Below are positions 8,703 to 16,265 of a stretch of DNA of 64,000 nucleotides, piece by piece (the stretch's first letter is position 1; each line of letters opens with the position of its first letter). The notes below the pieces were generated by a model that did no database searches, was not told the DNA's origin, and was given only the letters and a program-made list of their open reading frames with translations. The translations under genes were made by a program, and so were the position numbers. Source of the DNA: Streptomyces sp. V2I9. GTDB lineage: Bacteria > Actinomycetota > Actinomycetes > Streptomycetales > Streptomycetaceae. Location of the stretch: the NCBI RefSeq assembly GCF_030817475.1, contig NZ_JAUSZJ010000002.1:6400626-6464625 (forward strand), read 5' to 3'.

Positions 8703-10703
8703 ATGACAGCGACGACCGACGGATCGACCGGGGCCGCGAACCCCGCCAGGGCCACGGCCCACGGTCCGGCCGACACGACCACCGCCGCGGACGACGTCAC
8801 CGCCGCCGCGCGACGGGCCGCGGAACGCTCGGTGGAGCACCTCCTCGGCCGACAGGACGAGCAGGGCTGGTGGAAGGGCGACCTCGCCACCAACGTCACG
8901 ATGGACGCGGAGGACCTGCTCCTGCGCCAGTTCCTCGGGATCCAGGACGCCGGAACCACCCGCGCGGCCGCCCTCTTCATCCGCGGCGAACAACTCGGCG
9001 ACGGCACCTGGAACACCTTCTACGGCGGACCCGCCGACCTCTCCGCCACGATCGAGGCGTACGTCGCCCTGCGGCTGGCCGGGGACCGCCCCGACGAACC
9101 GCACATGGCCCGCGCCTCCGGCTGGATCCGGGAACAGGGCGGCATCGCCGCCGCCCGCGTCTTCACCCGCATCTGGCTCGCCCTGTTCGGCTGGTGGAAG
9201 TGGGACGACCTCCCCGAACTGCCGCCCGAGCTGATGTTCCTGCCCCGGTGGGTCCCGCTCAACATCTACGACTTCGGCTGCTGGGCCCGCCAGACCATCG
9301 TGCCGCTCACCATCGTCTCCGCGAAGCGCCCGGTGCGCCCCGCGCCCTTCGCCCTGGACGAGCTGCACACCGACCCGCACCGCCCGAACCCGCCCGCGAA
9401 GCTCGCCCCGCCGACCAGATGGGACGGGCTCTTCCAGCGCCTCGACAAGGGGCTGCACCTCTACCACAGGGTCGCCCCGCGCCCACTGCGCCGGATCGCG
9501 ATGAACGTGGCCGCCCGGTGGATCATCGAGCGCCAGGAGAACGACGGCTGCTGGGGCGGGATCCAGCCGCCCGCCGTCTACTCGATCATCGCCCTGCACC
9601 TCCTCGGCTACGACCTCGACCATCCGGTGATGAAGGCGGGGCTGGCCTCTCTCGACCGGTTCGCCGTCCGGCGCGAGGACGGAGCCCGCATGGTCGAGGC
9701 ATGCCAGTCGCCGGTCTGGGACACCTGTCTGGCCACCATCGCGCTGGCCGACGCCGGACTCAGACCCGACCACCCCGCCCTGGTCAGGGCCGCCGACTGG
9801 ATGCTGGCCGAGGAGATCACCCGCCCCGGTGACTGGTCGGTCCGCAAGCCCGAACTCGCCCCCGGTGGATGGGCGTTCGAGTTCCACAACGACAACTACC
9901 CGGACATCGACGACACCGCCGAGGTCGTTCTGGCGCTGCGCCGGGTGCGCCATCCCGATCCCGCCCGCCTCGAAGCCGCCATCGCCCGCGGCGTCCGCTG
10001 GACCCTCGGCATGCAGTCCCGCAACGGGGCCTGGGGCGCGTTCGACGCCGACAACACCAGCCCCCTCCCCAACCGCCTCCCGTTCTGCGACTTCGGGGAG
10101 GTCATCGACCCGCCGTCCGCCGACGTCACCGGCCATGTCGTGGAGATGCTCGCCGTCGAGGGGCACGCGCGCCACCCCCGTACCCGCGAGGGCATCGCGT
10201 GGCTGCTCGCCGAACAGGAGGCGTGCGGCGCCTGGTTCGGCCGCTGGGGAGTCAACTACGTCTACGGCACCGGGTCCGTGGTGCCCGCCCTGATCGCCGC
10301 GGGGCTGCCCGCCGGGCATCCCGCGATCCGCCGGGCCGTCACCTGGCTGGAGTCCGTCCAGAACGATGACGGAGGCTGGGGCGAGGACCTGCGCTCCTAC
10401 CAGGAGGAGAAGTGGATCGGGCACGGCGAGTCCACCGCCTCCCAGACCGCCTGGGCGCTGCTCGCCCTCCTCGCCGCAGGCCGCCGGGACACCCCCTCCG
10501 TCGCCCGCGGCGTCACCTGGCTGACCGAGGCCCAGCAGGCCGACGGCTCCTGGGACGAGCCGTACTTCACCGGCACCGGCTTCCCCTGGGACTTCTCCAT
10601 CAACTACCACCTCTACCGCCAGGTCTTCCCCCTCACCGCACTCGGGCGCTTCGTGCACGGCGACCCGTTCGCCGACCGCGTGGACGCCGCCGAGTGGGCC
10701 TGA
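8703..10703 (+). CDS. shc: Squalene-hopene cyclase
   Basis: 666 residues, normal for the family. The catalytic acid motif DIDD is at residues 401-404 (PDIDDTAEV), and several QW repeats are visible (QDEQGWW near 57, QENDGCWG near 280, QSRNGAWGAFD near 440, QNDDGGWGED near 555, QQADGSWDE near 612). It cyclises squalene to hopene and diplopterol at the membrane; hopanoids stiffen Streptomyces membranes. The stop codon shares a base with the ATG of hpnG (TGATG), so translation is coupled. A ribosome site AAGGGGAAG lies about eight bases upstream of the start. Confidence 0.95.
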   Translation: MTATTDGSTGAANPARATAHGPADTTTAADDVTAAARRAAERSVEHLLGRQDEQGWWKGDLATNVTMDAEDLLLRQFLGIQDAGTTRAAALFIRGEQLGDGTWNTFYGGPADLSATIEAYVALRLAGDRPDEPHMARASGWIREQGGIAAARVFTRIWLALFGWWKWDDLPELPPELMFLPRWVPLNIYDFGCWARQTIVPLTIVSAKRPVRPAPFALDELHTDPHRPNPPAKLAPPTRWDGLFQRLDKGLHLYHRVAPRPLRRIAMNVAARWIIERQENDGCWGGIQPPAVYSIIALHLLGYDLDHPVMKAGLASLDRFAVRREDGARMVEACQSPVWDTCLATIALADAGLRPDHPALVRAADWMLAEEITRPGDWSVRKPELAPGGWAFEFHNDNYPDIDDTAEVVLALRRVRHPDPARLEAAIARGVRWTLGMQSRNGAWGAFDADNTSPLPNRLPFCDFGEVIDPPSADVTGHVVEMLAVEGHARHPRTREGIAWLLAEQEACGAWFGRWGVNYVYGTGSVVPALIAAGLPAGHPAIRRAVTWLESVQNDDGGWGEDLRSYQEEKWIGHGESTASQTAWALLALLAAGRRDTPSVARGVTWLTEAQQADGSWDEPYFTGTGFPWDFSINYHLYRQVFPLTALGRFVHGDPFADRVDAAEWA

Positions 10704-11350
10704 TGGGCGATCCGCGAGGGGCCGGGGGCACCGTGACGCCTCTGCTGGTCGCGTGCGCCCTCGGCATCGAACAGGTGGCCCTGCGCAGCGGCAGGGGCGC
10801 TCCGGGCCCGGTCCGGGTGGTACGCACCGGCATGGGACCGCGGGCGGCGGAGGCGGCCGTGGCACGGGCCCTGGGTCCCGCGGGGATGCCCGATGCCGCG
10901 GTGATCGCCTCCGGCTTCTGCGCGGGCCTCGCGCCGGGCATGCACCCCGGTGACCTCGTCGTCGCCGGGGAGACGCGGGACGCCGACGGCACCACTCCGT
11001 GCACGGGCACCGGCGTCCTGGTGGCCGCCCTCTCCCGAGCCTTCCCCGGCCGCAGGGTCCACACCGGCCCGCTCACCGGTTCCGACCACGTCGTACGGGG
11101 GCCCGAGCGGGCCGCGCTGCGGGCGGGCGGGGCGATCGCGGTCGACATGGAGTCCGCCGCGACCCTGCGGACCGCCCTGTGCCACGGGCCGCGTCCGGTT
11201 GCGGCCGTCCGGGTGGTCGTGGACGCTCCGGAGCATGAGCTCGTCCGCATCGGCACCGTACGCGGTGGAATATCGGCGTTCATCGTTCTTCGTGCCGTCC
11301 TTCCGGCTTTCTACGAATGGCACCGATCCTTACTGCTCCCCAGGAGGTGA
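10703..11350 (+). CDS. hpnG: Hopanoid phosphorylase / nucleosidase-like protein HpnG
   Basis: 215 residues from the ATG overlapping the shc stop; GTG 10733 is a possible shorter start. The fold is the purine/nucleoside phosphorylase type: GMGPRAA near residue 36, the VIASGFCAGLAPGMHPGDLVV core, and VDMESAA near 148, the conserved ribose-contacting Met-Glu. Established role: HpnG removes adenine from adenosylhopane to give ribosylhopane, acting after HpnH. The ribosome site for hpnH (AGGAGGTGA) overlaps its stop codon, which argues for coupled synthesis of HpnG and HpnH. Confidence 0.8.
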   Translation: MGDPRGAGGTVTPLLVACALGIEQVALRSGRGAPGPVRVVRTGMGPRAAEAAVARALGPAGMPDAAVIASGFCAGLAPGMHPGDLVVAGETRDADGTTPCTGTGVLVAALSRAFPGRRVHTGPLTGSDHVVRGPERAALRAGGAIAVDMESAATLRTALCHGPRPVAAVRVVVDAPEHELVRIGTVRGGISAFIVLRAVLPAFYEWHRSLLLPRR

Positions 11351-11355
11351 GCCAG

Positions 11356-12375
11356 ATGGCCATGCCGCTCCGTCAGTCCATCAAGGTCGCGACGTATCTC
11401 TTCGAACAGAAGCTCCGCAAGCGTGAGAAGTTCCCGCTGATCGTCGAGCTGGAGCCGTTGTTCGCCTGCAACCTCGCCTGCGAGGGGTGCGGGAAGATCC
11501 AGCACCCCGCCGGTGTCCTGAAGCAGCGCATGCCGGTCGCCCAGGCGGTGGGCGCGGTGCTCGAATCAGGCGCCCCCATGGTCTCCATCGCCGGCGGCGA
11601 GCCGCTGATGCACCCGCAGATCGACGAGATCGTGCGCCAGCTCGTCGCGAGGAAGAAATACGTCTTCCTCTGCACCAACGCGATGCTGATGCGCAAGAAG
11701 CTCGACAAGTTCACCCCGTCCCCGTACTTCGCCTTCGCGGTGCACATCGACGGACTGCGGGAGCGGCACGACGAGTCGGTCGCCAAGGAAGGCGTCTTCG
11801 ACGAGGCCGTCGCCGCGATGCAGGAGGCCAAGCGGCGCGGTTTCCGCGTCACCACCAACTCCACCTTCTTCAACACCGACACCCCGCAGACCATCATCGA
11901 GGTGCTCAACTACCTCAACGACGACCTGCACGTCGACGAGATGATGATCTCGCCCGCCTACGCCTACGAGAAGGCCCCCGACCAGGAGCACTTCCTCGGC
12001 GTCGAGCAGACCCGCGAGCTGTTCAAGAAGGCGTTCGCGGGAGGCAACCGGGCCCGCTGGCGGCTCAACCACTCGCCGCTCTTCCTGGACTTCCTGGAGG
12101 GCAAGGCGGACTTCCCGTGCACCGCCTGGGCGATCCCGAACTACTCCCTCTTCGGCTGGCAGCGCCCCTGCTACCTGATGAGCGACGGCTACGTACCGAC
12201 GTACCGTCAGCTCATCGAGGAGACCGACTGGGACAAGTACGGCCGGGGCAAGGACCCGCGCTGCGCCAACTGCATGGCGCACTGCGGCTACGAGCCCACG
12301 GCGGTGCTGGCCACCATGGGGTCCCTCAAGGAGTCACTGCGTGCGGCGCGGGAGACCATCAGCAGCAACCGGTGA
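11356..12375 (+). CDS. hpnH: Adenosylhopane synthase HpnH (radical SAM)
   Basis: 339 residues from ATG 11356, preferred to the upstream in-frame ATG 11317 because a full AGGAGGTGA ribosome site precedes it by eight bases and because HpnH proteins begin MAMPLRQS. The radical SAM cluster motif is C38-x3-C42-x2-C45 (CNLACEGC), followed by the SAM-binding AGGEPLMH near 75. A C-terminal Cys pair (CANCMAHCGYEP near 310) belongs to the SPASM-like part. Established reaction: attaches a 5'-deoxyadenosyl radical to hopene to start side-chain building. A strong hairpin follows within 17 bases of the stop, unlike the tight coupling upstream. Confidence 0.93.
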   Translation: MAMPLRQSIKVATYLFEQKLRKREKFPLIVELEPLFACNLACEGCGKIQHPAGVLKQRMPVAQAVGAVLESGAPMVSIAGGEPLMHPQIDEIVRQLVARKKYVFLCTNAMLMRKKLDKFTPSPYFAFAVHIDGLRERHDESVAKEGVFDEAVAAMQEAKRRGFRVTTNSTFFNTDTPQTIIEVLNYLNDDLHVDEMMISPAYAYEKAPDQEHFLGVEQTRELFKKAFAGGNRARWRLNHSPLFLDFLEGKADFPCTAWAIPNYSLFGWQRPCYLMSDGYVPTYRQLIEETDWDKYGRGKDPRCANCMAHCGYEPTAVLATMGSLKESLRAARETISSNR

Positions 12376-12391
12376 GCCGGTGACCGACGTG

Positions 12392-12434
12392 ACGGGTCCG
12401 GCCGCGGCGGCTCCTCCGGGGCGGCCGGACCCGT
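12392..12434 (+). terminator. Terminator-like hairpin between hpnH and hpnO
   Basis: Perfect 14-bp inverted repeat (12392-12405 with 12421-12434; core GGGTCCGGCCGC) and a 15-nt loop, starting 17 bases after the hpnH stop. It lies at the point where, as I recall the S. coelicolor cluster, ispG and dxs are found. Its right arm runs into the first copy of a tandem repeat. It may terminate or attenuate transcription before hpnO. Confidence 0.6.
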
Positions 12435-12468
12435 GCGGCAGCACATCCGAAGACCCGTGCGGCAGCAC
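12428..12468 (+). repeat. Two direct copies of a 17-bp sequence ahead of hpnO
   Basis: GACCCGTGCGGCAGCAC occurs at 12428-12444 and again at 12452-12468, a 24-bp period. Each copy contains GTGC-GGCA-GCAC, itself a small hairpin. The second copy ends 21 bases before the hpnO ATG, close to the ribosome site GAAGGAG. It may be a regulatory site for hpnO or a deletion/duplication scar; the repeat is seen, the purpose is not. Confidence 0.7.
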
Positions 12469-12489
12469 GTCGAAGGAGAAGAGCGGGCG

Positions 12490-13887
12490 ATGACGGACGG
12501 CGGAAACCAGGGCTTCGACCTGGCGGGGCTCCTCGCCGAACGCGGAGCCGAGCGGTACGACCTGCACGCGCGCCACCTCAACCACCAACTGCCGCGCATG
12601 TTGCACACCCTCGGCTTCGACAAGGTCTACGAGCGGGCCGAGGGCGCGTACTTCTGGGACGCGGAGGGCGACGACTACCTCGACATGCTCGCCGGGTTCG
12701 GCGTCATGGGCCTCGGCCGCCACCACCCCGTCGTGCGCCGGGCCCTGCACGACGTGCTGGACGCCCAGCTCGCCGACCTCACCCGCTTCGACTGCCAGCC
12801 CCTGCCCGGACTGCTCGCCGAGAAGCTGCTGGCCCACAGCCCGCATCTGGACCGGGTCTTCTTCGGCAACAGCGGCACGGAGGCTGTCGAGACGGCGCTG
12901 AAGTTCGCGCGGTACGCCACCGGGAAGCCGCGGGTCCTCTACTGCGACCACGCCTTCCACGGGCTGACCACCGGGTCCCTGTCCGTCAACGGGGAGCGCG
13001 GCTTCCGCGACGGCTTCGCCCCGCTGCTGCCCGACACGGCCGTCCCGCTCGGTGACCTCGAAGCGCTGCGCCGTGAGCTGAAGCGGGGCGACGTGGCGGC
13101 GCTGGTCGTCGAGCCCATCCAGGGCAAGGGCGTGCACGCGGCGCCGCCCGGCTATCTCCGCGATGCGCAGGAGCTGCTGCACCGGCACAAGGCGCTTTTG
13201 ATCGCCGACGAGGTCCAGACGGGCCTGGGCCGGACCGGGGACTTCTACGCCTACCAGCACGAGGAGGGGGTGGAGCCCGATCTGGTGTGCGTGGCGAAGG
13301 CGCTCTCCGGCGGCTACGTGCCGGTCGGCGCCACCCTCGGCAAGGACTGGATCTTCCGCAAGGTCTACTCCTCGATGGACCGGGTCCTCGTCCACTCCGC
13401 GAGCTTCGGTTCCAACGCCCAGGCGATGGCGGCCGGGCTCGCCGTCCTCGCGGTCATGGAGGACGAGGAGATCGTCGCCAGGGCCCGGCGCACCGGCGAC
13501 CTGCTGCGCGACCGGCTCGCCGCCCTGGTCGACCGCTACGAGCTGCTGCACGAGGTCCGCGGGCGCGGGCTGATGATCGGCATCGAGTTCGGCCGGCCCG
13601 CCTCGCTGAAGCTCCGCAGCCGCTGGACCATGCTCCAGGCGGCCCGCAAGGGACTCTTCGCCCAGATGGTCGTGGTGCCACTGCTCCGGAAGCACCGCAT
13701 CCTCACCCAGGTCTCCGGCGACCACCTGGAAGTGATCAAGCTGATCCCGCCGCTGATCATCGGGGACGCGGAGGTGGACCGCTTCGTGGCGGCGTTCACC
13801 TCCGTCATGGACGACGCGCACAGCGGCGGCGGGCTGATGTGGGATTTCGGCCGGACACTGGTCAAGCAGGCGGTGGCGAACCGCTGA
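12490..13887 (+). CDS. hpnO: Hopanoid C35 aminotransferase HpnO (aminobacteriohopanetriol-forming)
   Basis: 465 residues from ATG 12490, chosen for the GAAGGAGAAGAG ribosome site; an upstream in-frame ATG at 12433 falls inside the repeat region and is less likely. Class-III PLP aminotransferase: SGTEAVETALKFAR near residue 127, LLIADEVQTGLGRTG near 238, and the Schiff-base lysine K270 in VAKALSGGYVPVG. Established role: amination of ribosylhopane/bacteriohopanetetrol precursor to aminobacteriohopanetriol. It is set off from hpnH by a hairpin and repeats, so its expression may be separate from the rest of the operon. Confidence 0.88.
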   Translation: MTDGGNQGFDLAGLLAERGAERYDLHARHLNHQLPRMLHTLGFDKVYERAEGAYFWDAEGDDYLDMLAGFGVMGLGRHHPVVRRALHDVLDAQLADLTRFDCQPLPGLLAEKLLAHSPHLDRVFFGNSGTEAVETALKFARYATGKPRVLYCDHAFHGLTTGSLSVNGERGFRDGFAPLLPDTAVPLGDLEALRRELKRGDVAALVVEPIQGKGVHAAPPGYLRDAQELLHRHKALLIADEVQTGLGRTGDFYAYQHEEGVEPDLVCVAKALSGGYVPVGATLGKDWIFRKVYSSMDRVLVHSASFGSNAQAMAAGLAVLAVMEDEEIVARARRTGDLLRDRLAALVDRYELLHEVRGRGLMIGIEFGRPASLKLRSRWTMLQAARKGLFAQMVVVPLLRKHRILTQVSGDHLEVIKLIPPLIIGDAEVDRFVAAFTSVMDDAHSGGGLMWDFGRTLVKQAVANR

Positions 13888-13909
13888 CCGGTCCGGGAGC
13901 CGACAGGTA

Positions 13910-13944
13910 TTGCCTCTGAGGCAACTTATTTGCCTCCGAGGAAA
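13910..13944 (+). promoter_or_regulatory. Doubled palindromic operator upstream of the XRE-cupin regulator
   Basis: TTGCCTC-T-GAGGCAA (13910-13924) is a perfect 7+1+7 palindrome. A second, near-perfect copy TTGCCTC-C-GAGGAAA lies at 13930-13944, exactly 20 bp further on, that is about two helical turns, the spacing that lets two dimers bind the same face of DNA. The pair ends 21 bp before the regulator ATG, where the promoter or start point should be. This strongly suggests autoregulation by the XRE-cupin protein; the link is inference. Confidence 0.75.
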
Positions 13945-13964
13945 AATCCTGGCCCAATGGCTCC

Positions 13965-14573
13965 ATGAACCCTCCGGACGAAGGGGCGCCGGACGAGCTC
14001 CCCGGCGTCGCACCCCGCCTGCGCGACCTGCGCCGCGCCCGCGGTCTCACGCTGGAGACCGCCGCCGGCCGGGCCGGACTCTCCCCGGCCCACCTCTCCC
14101 GGCTGGAGACCGGCCGCCGCCAGCCCTCGCTGCCCATGCTGCTGGGACTCGCCCGCATCTACGGTACGACGGTCTCCGAGCTGCTCGGCGAGCAGTCTCC
14201 CGCACGTGACGCGATCGTGCGCGGCGGCGCCTTCGAGGGGACGGAGGCCGACGGCTGGATGTACCGGCAGGCAGGCGGCTCCGGCCGCGCGATGCAGGCG
14301 CTGCGGGTGCGCGTGCCGTACGGGGCCCAGGGCGACCTGGTCCGGGTGCATCCGGGCGAGGAATGGCTGTACGTGCTGGAGGGCCGGCTGCGGGTCGGGC
14401 TCGGCGACACCGTCCACGACCTCGAACCCGGCGACAGCGCCCACTTCGACTCGCTCACCCCGCACCGGATCGCGGCCGCCGGCCGCTGCGGCGCGGAGCT
14501 GCTCTTCGTCCACTCCCTGCTGCAGAGTCCCGTCGCCGAGCTCTGCCTCGGCAGCGGCCTCCACGCCCGCTGA
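13965..14573 (+). CDS. XRE-family regulator with C-terminal cupin domain
   Basis: 202 residues. Residues 15-70 are a helix-turn-helix (RLRDLRRARGLTLETAA ... LSPAHLSRLETGRRQPSL). Residues 105-185 form a cupin barrel (VRVHPGEEWLYVLEGRLRVGLG ... LEPGDSAHFDSLTPHR), a sensor domain for a small ligand. The metal-binding His pattern is incomplete, so a metal-free ligand pocket is possible. The ATG has no strong ribosome site. It sits directly after a doubled palindromic operator and just before a DUF6126 gene, an arrangement that, as I recall, also follows hpnO in S. coelicolor. Inferred: a local repressor of itself and the small membrane protein, perhaps of neighbouring hopanoid genes. Ligand unknown. 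Confidence 0.88.
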   Translation: MNPPDEGAPDELPGVAPRLRDLRRARGLTLETAAGRAGLSPAHLSRLETGRRQPSLPMLLGLARIYGTTVSELLGEQSPARDAIVRGGAFEGTEADGWMYRQAGGSGRAMQALRVRVPYGAQGDLVRVHPGEEWLYVLEGRLRVGLGDTVHDLEPGDSAHFDSLTPHRIAAAGRCGAELLFVHSLLQSPVAELCLGSGLHAR

Positions 14574-14635
14574 CCGGCGCCCCGCCGGGTCCGCCCTTCG
14601 TCCCACCGGCCGTGAGGCCGACAGAGAGGACCGTC

Positions 14636-14809
14636 ATGTCCGATTCCGAGCACTACGACCCGCTGGGCCCCGGACGCCGGGTGGGCGAGGACCCGCAGGA
14701 GAAGCGGATGCCCCGCGGCCTCGTCATCCGCCTCTTCGCCTACCTGGTGGCGGGCCACGTCGTCGCGGGCTTCCTCTGTCTGCTCTTCGTGGTGGCCGGG
14801 AGCAAGTGA
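14636..14809 (+). CDS. Small single-span membrane protein, DUF6126 family
   Basis: 57 residues from ATG 14636 with an AGAGAGGA ribosome site. The N-terminal half is polar (SDSEHYDPLGPGRRVGEDPQ, then EKRMPRGL), the C-terminal half one transmembrane helix (LFAYLVAGHVVAGFLCLLFVV). It follows the XRE-cupin gene by 62 bp on the same strand and is likely in the same transcript and under the same operator. The family is found across Streptomyces beside this regulator type; function unknown. It is convergent with the phosphatase gene, leaving only 34 bp between stop codons. Confidence 0.75.
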   Translation: MSDSEHYDPLGPGRRVGEDPQEKRMPRGLVIRLFAYLVAGHVVAGFLCLLFVVAGSK

Positions 14810-14843
14810 GAGGCCGCCATGGGGTGGGGCGCCTCCGGACCGG

Positions 14844-15656
14844 TCAGCCCTGGTCGAGCAGACGCTCGCGGAGCCGGTCGCGGGTCGCCGGGGAGATCCC
14901 CAGCCCCTCGGCCAGATAGCGGTCCGCCGTGCCCCAGTTCTCCTCGATGGCCGCGAAGGCCGCCGCGAGATAGGCGGGCCGCGCCCCGAAGAGCGGATCC
15001 AGCAGCTCCAGTACCTCGGGCGACATCCCGGCCCCGGAGGCGTCGGAGCGTTTCACGGCGTAGCGGCGGTGGAGGTCGTCGGACTTGAGGTAGTCCTCCT
15101 CGATCGCCTCCCTCTCGACGTCGACGGCCAGCAGGGCGACCGCGATCGAGAGGCCGGCCCGGTCCTTGCCCGCCGCACAGTGCATCAGCGCCGGCACGCT
15201 GTCCTCCGCCAGGGCGTGCAGGACCCGGCTGTGCTCGGCGGTGCGTTCCTCGATCGTCGCGCGGTACATCCGGATCATGCGGTCCACACCCTTGCCGCCC
15301 GCGAGGACCGAGCGCAGCTGCTCGATGTTCCCATCGCCCACCAGCCGCCAGAACTCCGCGCCGTCGGCCGGGTCCGAGAGCGGAATGCTGATGTTGCGGA
15401 CACCGGCCAGATCGATGTCGTACCCGTCGAGCCGGTGGTCGGCGGAGTGGCGGAAGTCGAAGATCGTGTGCAGTCCCAGCCCGCCGAGGAAGGCCGCGTC
15501 CTCGGCCGTGGCGTGCGCCAGGTGGCCACTGCGGTAGAGGCGCCCGAAGGCGGTGCGCCGACCGTCCGTGGTGGGGAGCCCGCCCACGTCGCGGAAATTG
15601 CGGACTCCGGTCAGCACGGTCTCTGTCGGCGGGACCTGCGGCACCTGTTGCGTCAC
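14844..15656 (-). CDS. Tyrosine-protein phosphatase (Y_phosphatase3 / DSP-like)
   Basis: 270 residues. The catalytic P-loop HCAAGKDRAG near residue 160 matches the HCxxGKDR signature of the bacterial Tyr/Ser phosphatase family, with nucleophile Cys and phosphate-binding Arg. The N-terminal VRNFRDVGGLPT and FGRLYRSGHL, and FDFRHSADH near 70, are further family motifs. Expected to be a soluble cytoplasmic dephosphorylase of tyrosine-phosphorylated protein or phosphoinositide. Monocistronic; divergent from the riboswitch-controlled LysM gene across about 600 bp. Confidence 0.9.
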   Translation of the reverse strand: MTQQVPQVPPTETVLTGVRNFRDVGGLPTTDGRRTAFGRLYRSGHLAHATAEDAAFLGGLGLHTIFDFRHSADHRLDGYDIDLAGVRNISIPLSDPADGAEFWRLVGDGNIEQLRSVLAGGKGVDRMIRMYRATIEERTAEHSRVLHALAEDSVPALMHCAAGKDRAGLSIAVALLAVDVEREAIEEDYLKSDDLHRRYAVKRSDASGAGMSPEVLELLDPLFGARPAYLAAAFAAIEENWGTADRYLAEGLGISPATRDRLRERLLDQG

Positions 15657-16059
15657 GGGGGCTCCTGGGGTCTCTGACGCCGGCGCGGCTCGCCGGCGAG
15701 GGCGCTCCCGTGACGATACGACATCGATTCAGCGGGAAATCATCACGGTTCGCCTGTCCGGACGGGGTCCGGAGAGGGCTGTGGCTGACCCGGCGTCAGG
15801 GGTGCCGCCCGCCCTGTGTCCGTATTGGTGCATTTCGCAGAACATGCCCCGCTAATGGGGGAGATGGGAATAGGGAGGTGAGCGGGATCATATCCGTGAC
15901 GGTCCGTGGTGAACGCGCCCCAAGGTATTCCCAGGATGCGCGCGGAAATCCAAGATCCGTAATCCACGGAGTGTGACCGGAAATTCCGGACGCTGTCGAA
16001 TCGATGAATACGGCGGCCAACCGTTGGCTTGTTCCGCTCGTCCCGGCCGGTTTACGGTC
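15657..16059. other. Non-coding stretch between the phosphatase gene and the riboswitch
   Basis: About 400 bp with no ORF showing Streptomyces third-position GC bias. It is locally richer in A and T than its surroundings, as expected for divergent promoters of the phosphatase gene (leftward) and the riboswitch transcript (rightward). I could not assign exact -35/-10 boxes. Confidence 0.5.
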
Positions 16060-16250
16060 ACCGTCAATCCGGACGGACCGCCTAATCCTGCCGCCGCCCG
16101 GAATTCGCACCCACCCACACAGACGTGGCAGGAGCGGGGGAACCAGGTAAGCCGCCGGCCCGGAGTGATCCGGGCCGGCTCGGGGTGAAGTCGCCGCAAC
16201 GCGACCGGGCATCTCCAGCCCGAACCCGACAGCTCACCTCGCAGGCGCCG
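16060..16250 (+). ncRNA. c-di-AMP riboswitch (ydaO/yuaA type)
   Basis: Several conserved blocks of the ydaO aptamer are readable in order: TCAATCC near 16070, AATCCTGCCGCCGCCCGG near 16085, GGCAGGAGCGGGGGAACCA at 16127-16145, a variable 10-bp hairpin (GCCGGCCCGG/CCGGGCCGGC) around 16152-16178, GGGGTGAAGTCGC at 16182-16194, and CCCGAACCCGACAGCTCACC followed by TCGCAGGCG ending at 16247. It directly precedes the ribosome site and ATG of a LysM/M23 protein, a standard place for this riboswitch in Streptomyces. Known behaviour: c-di-AMP binding usually lowers expression of cell-wall hydrolase genes. The 5' boundary is approximate. Confidence 0.92.
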
Positions 16251-16265
16251 GAGAGGAAGATCCCC

